From assembly GCA_001563325.1 (NCBI GenBank), contig LRSK01000228.1:1-11744 (forward strand): a stretch of DNA of 11,744 bases, written 5' to 3'. Below the pieces are notes generated by a model. The model saw only the letters and a list, made by a program, of their open reading frames with translations, did not search any database and was not told where the DNA came from. The position numbers and the translations under genes are program-made. How positions within the stretch are numbered: the stretch's first letter is position 1; each line of letters begins with the position of its first letter. Shown here in pieces: positions 5,755 through 11,744 of this stretch. The stretch comes from Candidatus Thorarchaeota archaeon SMTZ1-83 (GTDB lineage: Archaea; Asgardarchaeota; Thorarchaeia; Thorarchaeales; Thorarchaeaceae).

Positions 5755-6624
5755 CTAGAGGACGTCCTTCAAAAGCTTGGCAATATCGCTAGGCTTCTCC
5801 GCCACAGGAACGCCCGCATCAGTGAACGCTTCAATCTTAGCTGCGGCTGTGCCCGAACTACCACTAATAATCGCTCCTGCATGCCCCATTCTTTTCCCCG
5901 GTGGTGCAGTTCTCCCCGCGATGAATGCAACTGCGGGTTTCTTTACATGATCCTTTATGTATGCTGCCGCACGTTCCTCAGCATCGCCGCCTATTTCACC
6001 AACTAACACAATTGCATCAGTTCCTGAGTCTTTGTTGAAAAGATCCACTGCTTCTATTGGAGTCAGACCTACACATGGGTCTCCACCTAGACCAATTGCT
6101 GTTGAGATACCTATCCCCGCATTGGTCATTCCTGCAGCTATCTCGTATGTGAGTGTACCACTACGTGACATGAGACCTACCCTTCCACCAGAAAAGACAT
6201 GCCCAGGCATAATCCCAAGCTTCTGTTTGGCACTTGGTGTGATGATGCCTGGTGTGTTGGGACCAATCACTGTAATATCCTTACGTTTTGCAGCATGAAT
6301 TATCCTCATTTCGTCAAATACTGGAACATGTTCTGTAATCACCACAACCGGATTCAAATCTGCAGCAATAGCTTCCAAAGCCGCATCGCCTGCAAAAGGT
6401 GCTGGAACAAAAATCACGGATGCGTTGGCATTTTGAGCATCTCTTGCAGCTTTAACACTGTCATACACCGGAATTCCATTCACTTCTTCACCTTGTTTGC
6501 CTGCTCTGACTCCGGCGACAATCTTTGTTCCATACATTAGCATAGATTCAGAATGGAATGTGCCCTGAGACCCTGTGATCCCCTGAATAATTACTCTGGT
6601 GTCTTTGTCAACTAATACGACCAT
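5755..6624 (-). CDS. sucD: Succinyl-CoA synthetase (ligase) alpha subunit
   Basis: This 289-aa alpha subunit joins SucC to interconvert succinyl-CoA plus NDP and phosphate with succinate, CoA and NTP in the citric acid cycle. The CoA-binding Rossmann part has GITGSQGTFH (15-24) and the GPNTPGIITP turn (121-130). The ligase part has SRSGTLTYE (153-161), GLGGDP (178-183) and the phospho-histidine loop RMGHAGAI, with active-site H248. Length is normal. In E. coli SucD the turn reads GPNCPG, with a cysteine near the CoA thiol; here it is threonine (T124), and the following loop lacks the usual PGE. The ATG follows the sucC stop with no gap, and GGAGGGGG just upstream lies within the end of sucC, so the subunits are translationally coupled. 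Confidence 0.97.
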   Translation of the reverse strand: MVVLVDKDTRVIIQGITGSQGTFHSESMLMYGTKIVAGVRAGKQGEEVNGIPVYDSVKAARDAQNANASVIFVPAPFAGDAALEAIAADLNPVVVITEHVPVFDEMRIIHAAKRKDITVIGPNTPGIITPSAKQKLGIMPGHVFSGGRVGLMSRSGTLTYEIAAGMTNAGIGISTAIGLGGDPCVGLTPIEAVDLFNKDSGTDAIVLVGEIGGDAEERAAAYIKDHVKKPAVAFIAGRTAPPGKRMGHAGAIISGSSGTAAAKIEAFTDAGVPVAEKPSDIAKLLKDVL

Positions 6625-7770
6625 CTATGCCCCCTCCTCAACCAAGCTTACTACTTTCTGGGCTGCATCTTCCATCGTTTTCAGGAATGGAATCCCTGCT
6701 TGTCTTAGAATTTCTTGCCCTTCTTCCTCATTGGTGCCTACCATACGAATGACTAAGGGGACTGTTATGTCACCATCTCTCTTTGCTGCCACGATGCCCT
6801 TGGCCACCTCATCGCATCGAGTGATACCACCCATGATATTCACTAAGATCGCCTTCACCTTGCCATATTTCATAGCAATCTCGATTCCCTTCTCGACTCT
6901 CTCTGCATCTGAACCACCACCAAGGTCCAGGAAGGTGCTAGCTTTCCCACCATAGAGTGACACAGCGTCCAATGTAGCCATAGTGAGTCCAGCTCCATTA
7001 CAAATGCATGCTATGTCCCCGTCCAACTCAACGTAAGCCATCCCTTCTTGAGTAGCTTCCCGCTCTCTTTCGTTCTGTTCCATCGGCTCTCTCTTCAGAC
7101 TCTCTATCAGCTTCTTGTGTTTGTATAAGGCATTATCATCAATGTTGAGCCTTGCATCAGCCGCTAGGAATCTACCATCCGCTGTTAAGATTAAGGGATT
7201 GATTTCAGTCAGCTCCACATCTTGCGCTTTTACAATCTCCCAAAGCTTGAGAAAGAATCCAGCTAGTGTGCTGATGTTCTTCCCACTAAAGCCCATCGCA
7301 ATTGCAATTTCTCGGGCTTCAAAAGGCTGCAGACCAAAATCAGGCTCAACATGGTGCTTGATGATTTTCTCGGGACTCTCCTCTGCAAGCTCCTCTATTG
7401 ACATGCCGCCTGCCCCACTTCCAATGATGACGTACTTGCGTTCGTTTCTGTCAACCGTTATCCCTGCATAGATTTCCTGTTGGATATCCAGTTTTTCCTC
7501 AACGAGAACTGCTTTGACAGGCAGATTGTTGATCTTCATCTTCAGAATCTCTTCAGCATGCTTGGCAGCTTCTTCAGGGGTATCGGCGAACTTGACTCCT
7601 CCTGCTTTCCCTCTCTTGCCAGCAAGAACCTGTGCTTTCACAACCACAGGCTTGCCCACTTCAGCAGCTCGTTTCTTTGCTTCCTCAGGAGTCTTTGCAA
7701 CACCACCAGGCGGTGTTTGCATACCAAAGGCTCGAAAGATGTCCTTGGCCTCATGCTCGAACAACTTCAT
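6625..7770 (-). CDS. sucC: Succinyl-CoA synthetase (ligase) beta subunit
   Basis: This 381-aa beta subunit carries the nucleotide site and sets ATP or GTP preference. The N-terminal ATP-grasp part starts MKLFEHEAKDIF, with the nucleotide-binding block KAQVLAGKRGKAGGVKF (45-61). ELTEINPLIL (about 189-198) and ADARLNIDDNA (about 205-215) hold the metal- and ATP-binding acidic residues. The C-terminal ligase/CoA part has NGAGLTMATLD (about 258-268), FLDLGGGSD and NIMGGITRCD. Length and motifs are complete. The start has GGTGA six bases upstream. It is the first gene of the sucCD pair and begins 72 nt downstream of the helicase-like gene on the same strand. I see no clear TATA box in that gap, so either its promoter is weak or read-through from the upstream gene contributes. 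Confidence 0.97.
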   Translation of the reverse strand: MKLFEHEAKDIFRAFGMQTPPGGVAKTPEEAKKRAAEVGKPVVVKAQVLAGKRGKAGGVKFADTPEEAAKHAEEILKMKINNLPVKAVLVEEKLDIQQEIYAGITVDRNERKYVIIGSGAGGMSIEELAEESPEKIIKHHVEPDFGLQPFEAREIAIAMGFSGKNISTLAGFFLKLWEIVKAQDVELTEINPLILTADGRFLAADARLNIDDNALYKHKKLIESLKREPMEQNEREREATQEGMAYVELDGDIACICNGAGLTMATLDAVSLYGGKASTFLDLGGGSDAERVEKGIEIAMKYGKVKAILVNIMGGITRCDEVAKGIVAAKRDGDITVPLVIRMVGTNEEEGQEILRQAGIPFLKTMEDAAQKVVSLVEEGA

Positions 7771-7842
7771 GAATATTCACCAGAACGGGAAGGATGCTTG
7801 CCCTCCGACTGGGGCCCCGCTCGATTTTCCTACCGTAAAAAG

Positions 7843-10059
7843 CTATCTAATTGCCCTCATGAGTGTTAGAAGATTGCTCTCCATTTCAATACTGTCCTTC
7901 TTCAGACTGTCTTTTCGCTTATCGTCCATCAGTCTTAGTAGAATCATGTTGATGTAGTCAAGTTCTTCAATACAATTCTCAACAATCCCCGGCATTTCGT
8001 TCTTCTCAGACGCAAGGTCTTCAATGCTATTTACTGGTAGCGTATCTACTATGTGGCTGACTACATCTTTTGGTAGATTGCCCCTCGCTGTGACCACATC
8101 CAAGAGAATATTCTTGAGGTTACCCTTGCCCTGAGATATTGCTTTCATGACACGTTTAGCATCGCGCACTGGAACTCCCAAGTATGTCACATTCTCACCT
8201 AGGTCTGTACACCTGATTGTCTTCTTCACACGATGGACAAGTCCGGCGTTTTCAAGATCACCAATTATCTCGAGCCCTCTAAGGGATTGTTCTATCACAC
8301 TGGATGCGTATTGCTTAGTCTCATCATCTTTCAATGCATGCTTTGCGAACTTCACCAAGTGTTTGCAGAGTCTATGTCTTCGTATGCCCTGATATTTCCA
8401 TGATTCACAGGAGCAGGAAACACCATCAGAAGACTTCAGAGACACATAATGCCACATCTCTCTGCTTCCACTGCGTACCAATCCCTCGATCTTCGTGGGA
8501 TTCAAGGAAACAACCTTGACACTCTCATCTGGAATCTCTTCCGCGCGTTTCTCCGTCGACCTTGTGGTCCTCAGGGAAACAAGTTGATCCACAGTTGTGT
8601 CATCCGAGGCAAGACCATCATGAATGGATCCTGCCATACGGTTACTTGTTGCCCAAAATGTCCGATTAATCACCGAGAAGGGATCGACAGAGTCATCAGA
8701 ACTTCCACACAACTGACCAAGTACCAAATCTTGGATGTTTTCAGCATCATCCATTACGCTGTCCACTTCACCAATCCTAGGCACTAGGTTTCCTTTAGAA
8801 TCAATGACAAAATACTTTGCCAAGACGCGTGTCTTTTCCTCTACATTGTCTACAACCACCATGCCGAATGCATCGTTATCTATTCCTCTCCTGCCAGCAG
8901 ACCTAAGCACATCATTCAATTGCCATTCTGTAAGCATTGTAACACTGTCTTCTTGAGAAAGCTCCTTTCCCAATTCCTGCATGAACACTCCCATCAAAAA
9001 AACCACAGTGGCTTTCAGACCACTAGCGATTGCGAAACGCGTTGGCATCACGATGACTGGGAGAAGTCCATCTTCCCATGCCGCCGAAATCCTTCTTCTT
9101 TGTGTTCTAGAAACCCCCTCATGAAAGAAGGCGACGCCGTGTTTTATCGTAGATTCCAGCTTTGGTGTCATATCACATTTTGGATATGATTTCATGATGC
9201 TTTGAGATAGGTCTCTGAGGTCATCTCGGTGTTCTGGCGAGAGTCGCAAATCTAACGTCGATTCATCATGCCCACTCTGTCCTGACAAACGAATAGCTAG
9301 GTCCTCTGAAACAGGAGCATTTGCACATAGAATCATGACCTGCCCCCTACGATAGTGCACAAACTCGGTCAGGTCTGCAAGCGATTCGTTTACACTCTCA
9401 AATGACTTAACACTAAAGATTAGTCTAACCTCAGCTTTCTGATCGATGATTAGTATGGCATTAAGCCAGTTTGATAGTTCTTCTATATCTGCAACAGGCG
9501 GTGCGATTGCTATGTACTGCAGAGGCACTCCCTTTCCCATCAATGCTACAAGAGCTGTTTCAAGCCTAGCTCCCAACCCTGGCTGACCAATAAGATCAAG
9601 TCGGTCGATCAAAACCGCGACGACATTCTCAAGCGCGTCTGGAGCTGTTCTGATTGCTATGTCTATTGCATGGTAGGTCGATACAACTACTCTACCATCC
9701 ATCCATTCCTTTTGTGCTGCTGATCTTCTTCTAATGATGGATGTAGCCTCAATCCCGAGCCGACGACACTTGTGACTGATGGAGTAGTACTTCATTTCTG
9801 CCTGATGCGGATTAGGGCATAGAATCAATGCTCGAGCTCGATAATCCGAAGCTATACGATTCAGAATAGCAATTTCGGCTATCTGATAGGCTTCATCATA
9901 ATCATATGTGGTGAGTATCTGGCTAGCATCTTTCATTATACCGTTTTTCACTGAATCAATCTGGAACTTGGTGAGTCTGTCGACACCTTGTTTGCGCAAT
10001 AGCTCTAGGAGCCGTGGTGCCACCTGTGCAAGCTCAAGCTCTCGGAGTGTGCTCACCAT
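7843..10059 (-). CDS. Ski2/Hel308-like helicase homologue with lost ATPase motifs, plus SWIM zinc finger
   Basis: The first 400 residues of this 738-aa protein follow a Ski2/Hel308 helicase in order: LTKFQIDSV (29-37), VVVSTYHAID (124-133), LIGQPGLGARLETALVAL (156-173), ELSNWLNA (194-201), GVAFFHEGVSRTQRRR (308-323), VIVMPTRFAIASGL (335-348) and SAGRRG (387-392). The catalytic motifs are gone. Walker A (GxGKT) is replaced by ILTTYDYDEA (48-57), DExH by IDRLD (151-155), SAT by APP (186-188), and the first motif VI arginine by serine. A SWIM-type zinc finger, CxC-x13-CxH (C549, C551, C565, H567), follows, then a helical tail ending in a charged coiled region. ATP hydrolysis is unlikely; a nucleic-acid scaffold or regulator is my inference. 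The frame is intact, so it is under selection. ATG 10059 has GGGGTAGGA just upstream. T-rich CTTTTTAC follows the stop. Confidence 0.85.
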   Translation of the reverse strand: MVSTLRELELAQVAPRLLELLRKQGVDRLTKFQIDSVKNGIMKDASQILTTYDYDEAYQIAEIAILNRIASDYRARALILCPNPHQAEMKYYSISHKCRRLGIEATSIIRRRSAAQKEWMDGRVVVSTYHAIDIAIRTAPDALENVVAVLIDRLDLIGQPGLGARLETALVALMGKGVPLQYIAIAPPVADIEELSNWLNAILIIDQKAEVRLIFSVKSFESVNESLADLTEFVHYRRGQVMILCANAPVSEDLAIRLSGQSGHDESTLDLRLSPEHRDDLRDLSQSIMKSYPKCDMTPKLESTIKHGVAFFHEGVSRTQRRRISAAWEDGLLPVIVMPTRFAIASGLKATVVFLMGVFMQELGKELSQEDSVTMLTEWQLNDVLRSAGRRGIDNDAFGMVVVDNVEEKTRVLAKYFVIDSKGNLVPRIGEVDSVMDDAENIQDLVLGQLCGSSDDSVDPFSVINRTFWATSNRMAGSIHDGLASDDTTVDQLVSLRTTRSTEKRAEEIPDESVKVVSLNPTKIEGLVRSGSREMWHYVSLKSSDGVSCSCESWKYQGIRRHRLCKHLVKFAKHALKDDETKQYASSVIEQSLRGLEIIGDLENAGLVHRVKKTIRCTDLGENVTYLGVPVRDAKRVMKAISQGKGNLKNILLDVVTARGNLPKDVVSHIVDTLPVNSIEDLASEKNEMPGIVENCIEELDYINMILLRLMDDKRKDSLKKDSIEMESNLLTLMRAIR

Positions 10060-10099
10060 GTCCTACCCCGTTGGTTTAATCATACATTCAATCTATGAA

Positions 10100-10136
10100 C
10101 TGATATCTTATCCTATTAATTATCAGACTTATAAAG
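10100..10136 (-). promoter_or_regulatory. Presumed promoter of the helicase-like gene
   Basis: CTTTATAAG (10128-10136 on the minus strand) is a good TATA box about 70 nt before the ATG. An inverted repeat, CTGATA (10100-10105) and TATCAG (10121-10126), lies just downstream, over the expected transcription start, and could be an operator or a leader hairpin. The rest of the 10060-10301 gap shows only A/T-rich sequence and no further gene. Confidence 0.4.
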
Positions 10137-10301
10137 TCCAGTAATCAACTTTAGCGTTCTATCAGTGTCTATTCTAGAACATTCTACCTTATCATATGTG
10201 GACACATACATACGCTCAAAAGCAGCTGACAATCTGAATTCCTTGACAAAAGAGTCGATTGCAGTTACGACTAGATTCTCCTTCACACTGAGGTAAATGG
10301 A

Positions 10302-11042
10302 ATGGCATTTGTTGCTACACGAGATTCAACATTTGAGATAATCCTGAAAGACGGCTTCAAGGTTGAGCCTGGCTCAACATTCGTCTGCGGATTTCACGGA
10401 CTTGGAGAAGTAGGCTTCCTCAGCACTGCTCATCTTACACGAGCCCTCGACGCTGAGAGAGTAGGCTTCATCAAGAGTGACATGTTACCCCTCTTCGTTT
10501 CTATGGAGAACGAACGATTGGTGCTTCCCTTTGAGTTATACTGGTATGCTGAGAAGAAGCTAGTATTTCTTGTACCACGGTTTCAACCCCATAGCTCGGA
10601 GCAGTGGGGATGGATTGACCGGTTAGCAGAGTGGATTGCAGTAAACCAGTTCTCTGAGTCTCTCCTGCTGGGCGGCCTAGATGCCAGCTTCAAAGAGGAT
10701 GAGGAGGAAATGCGTTGCGTTCCGACAAGTGCATACAAGCAGCATCTTGAGAAGTGGTCTGTTCCAATACTAGAGGAGGGCCTGTTTGTGGCGGGACCAC
10801 TAGCACTACTACTAGCAGAGCTCGAGATGCGAAATCAAGCCGCACTTGGCCTACTAACATATGCTACACGAGGCCGGCCAGACCCTAAGTCTGCAGCGAA
10901 CATGCTGGAAAAAATCAATCAGGTCTATGGCGTTACTGCGAATGTAGACCAGCTGCTTGAGGAGTCTAAAGAGATTGAGCGCCTTGAGAAGATGCGGCAA
11001 TCAATTGAGTCCTCCGACCGTTCGAGTGACATGTTTGTCTAG
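10302..11042 (+). CDS. PAC2-family protein (proteasome assembly chaperone-like)
   Basis: This 246-aa protein matches the archaeal PAC2 family, related to eukaryotic proteasome assembly chaperone 2. Archaeal members have been linked to proteasome assembly but are mostly uncharacterised. Recognisable parts are the N-terminal glycine-rich turn GFHGLGEVGFLSTAHLTRAL (30-49), the strand-helix core with FLVPRFQPHSSEQ (88-100) and LLLGGLDAS (121-129), the GPLALLLAELEMR segment (about 165-177), and the family's C-terminal block RPDPKSAANMLEKINQVYG (191-209). A charged helical tail with coiled-coil character follows. GAGGT seven bases before ATG 10302 fixes the start. The gene is divergent from the helicase-like gene and convergent with the Nip7-like gene, two bases apart. 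No proteasome subunit lies in the window. Confidence 0.82.
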   Translation: MAFVATRDSTFEIILKDGFKVEPGSTFVCGFHGLGEVGFLSTAHLTRALDAERVGFIKSDMLPLFVSMENERLVLPFELYWYAEKKLVFLVPRFQPHSSEQWGWIDRLAEWIAVNQFSESLLLGGLDASFKEDEEEMRCVPTSAYKQHLEKWSVPILEEGLFVAGPLALLLAELEMRNQAALGLLTYATRGRPDPKSAANMLEKINQVYGVTANVDQLLEESKEIERLEKMRQSIESSDRSSDMFV

Positions 11043-11044
11043 GT

Positions 11045-11584
11045 CTAAGCACCTCTAAGATAGGCTCCGATGTCAACAAGGTTCTTACCCACGAGGCGGT
11101 CACTTGCCAGGCGTTTCAGCCTGTTTCCGTCTACGGATAATGCCGCGAGTCCTAACACTTCGCCATCCTTGTTCAGAACAATCACTCTCTGGCCCCTCTT
11201 TAGATGAGAGTCCAGTTTGATGACCGACTCCTTGATAATACTCCGACTGTAGGTGAAGGCTTCTGCACCCTGCTGGGATACTACGAGTAGCTTGTCAGTA
11301 AGTTCTGCAAGTGCATCTAGGATTTGGAGGCTGAGCCTGAATTTTCCTTCCTTCAGGTCGCCCATTCGAATTCCCAATGAATAGACCTCGAAATCAGTCC
11401 TTTCCTCTTCGAGACTGCCTACCCAATCCCTCGGGACTAGATAGAATGACTTCGTATCCCCTCTTGAGATTGTAACAGGTGCTCTATCTCCAAGGAGTGC
11501 TTTGCTAACACCATACCCAAACTCGTTGTCGAACTGGTCTGTCAGCTCCTTCCACTCAACAGGCTCAACAAGTTCTGGCTTCAT
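11045..11584 (-). CDS. Nip7-like ribosome biogenesis protein with C-terminal PUA domain
   Basis: At 179 aa this is almost the length of human NIP7 (180 aa). Nip7 binds RNA and helps mature pre-rRNA and assemble the large subunit in eukaryotes; archaeal homologues bind U-rich RNA. The two domains appear in order. First is an alpha/beta N-terminal part with SLGIRMGDLKEGKFRLSLQ (69-87), paralleling SLGTCFGKFTKTHKFRLHV in the human protein. A PUA domain follows, with GAEAFTYSRSIIKESVI (104-120), in place of the human GAEQSFLYGNHVLKSGL, and the closing DIGAYLRG, in place of DIGEYVRH. The N-terminal 60 residues are more divergent. The ribosome binding site is weak (GTGATAGAG upstream). Gene end and PAC2 end face each other with two bases between. 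Confidence 0.82.
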   Translation of the reverse strand: MKPELVEPVEWKELTDQFDNEFGYGVSKALLGDRAPVTISRGDTKSFYLVPRDWVGSLEEERTDFEVYSLGIRMGDLKEGKFRLSLQILDALAELTDKLLVVSQQGAEAFTYSRSIIKESVIKLDSHLKRGQRVIVLNKDGEVLGLAALSVDGNRLKRLASDRLVGKNLVDIGAYLRGA

Positions 11585-11744
11585 TCTCTATCACATTTCT
11601 TGAGGCAATTCGTCCCTCGCTCCTTATGGAAGTGTCGGATATCAGTTGACAAGCATAGAGAGTTGTCTGTGCCAAATAAAAAAGTGAAGGCACCTCTTGC
11701 TAACAAGGTAGAAGACTTTATTCTTTTTCGAGTTTGCAGATGAA
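11585..11744. other. Window-edge intergenic stretch upstream of the Nip7-like gene
   Basis: These 160 bases show no gene I can support. A T-rich run (minus-strand TTTTTTATTTGG, 11674-11685) could be the TATA box of the Nip7-like gene, giving a long leader of about 70 nt. A short GTGCC...GGCAC inverted repeat spans 11669-11693. A GTG-started plus-strand frame from 11669 closes after 24 codons and has no ribosome binding site. Confidence 0.35.

Noticed and set aside
5734..6955. Several plus-strand open frames of 90-118 codons opposite sucCD.
   Set aside because: They lie antisense to sucD and sucC, which match their families over full length; their translations are serine/proline-rich shadow sequence.
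10172..10184. TTCTAGAACATTC, a perfect match to a three-unit eukaryotic heat-shock element (TTC-2-GAA-2-TTC), about 120 nt upstream of the PAC2-family gene.
   Set aside because: Archaea have no HSF, the site is far from the gene start, and a 9-specified-base match in an A/T-rich gap is plausible by chance.
11669..11743. GTG-started 24-codon plus-strand frame (PNKKVKAPLANKVEDF...).
   Set aside because: No ribosome binding site, too short, and no recognised family; it ends at the window edge.
1..11744. Search by eye for CRISPR arrays, insertion-sequence ends, defence genes and riboswitches.
   Set aside because: No regularly spaced repeats, intact transposase, toxin/antitoxin or known riboswitch core was seen; apart from the low-confidence remnant at 5124-5458, the window is a housekeeping region.

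Overview
This is a densely packed archaeal chromosome segment with moderate base composition. The domain assignment comes from the gene set: an archaeal-type geranylgeranyl reductase, Pth2, TruD/Pus7, Alba, a two-domain beta-CASP nuclease, ribosomal proteins L38e and L40e, a Nip7-like PUA protein, a PAC2-family protein and an archaeal-style intron-containing tRNA. L38e is known from eukaryotes, Crenarchaeota/TACK and some Asgard archaea but not from typical Euryarchaeota. It therefore points to a TACK- or Asgard-type organism; a mesophilic Asgard such as a thorarchaeon is my guess, not something the sequence proves. Start sites mix Shine-Dalgarno (SD)-led genes with at least one apparently leaderless gene, and TATA-like boxes lie at the expected distances.

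Layout. (1) 1-366, minus strand: the N-terminal part of a geranylgeranyl-reductase-family flavoprotein, divergent from pth2-truD (447-2170, plus strand), which overlap by 4 nt. (2) 2172-3161, minus strand: a KH/NusA-like RNA-binding protein downstream of alba. (3) 3348-4613, plus strand: a beta-CASP ribonuclease (aCPSF2-like), whose stop codon overlaps that of the convergent L38e gene. (4) 4610-5010, minus strand: L38e preceded by tRNA-Val(CAC), which carries a 37-nt intron in the variable region. (5) 5051-5491: a gene-poor stretch with a decayed reading frame. (6) 5492-7770, minus strand: L40e (52 aa), then sucD and sucC in a back-to-back operon. (7) 7843-10059, minus strand: a 738-aa Ski2/Hel308-like protein whose ATP-binding motifs are gone, with a SWIM zinc finger. 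(8) 10302-11042, plus strand: a PAC2-family protein, convergent with a Nip7-like protein (11045-11584, minus strand). The last 160 bases hold nothing I can call.

Most genes serve RNA metabolism and translation: release of peptidyl-tRNA, tRNA pseudouridylation, RNA/DNA coating by Alba, RNA 3'-end processing, ribosomal proteins, ribosome assembly and a tRNA. Succinyl-CoA synthetase and the lipid reductase are the metabolic exceptions. The most notable items are the non-canonical tRNA intron with a readable bulge-helix-bulge-like structure, and the apparently ATPase-dead helicase with a SWIM finger.
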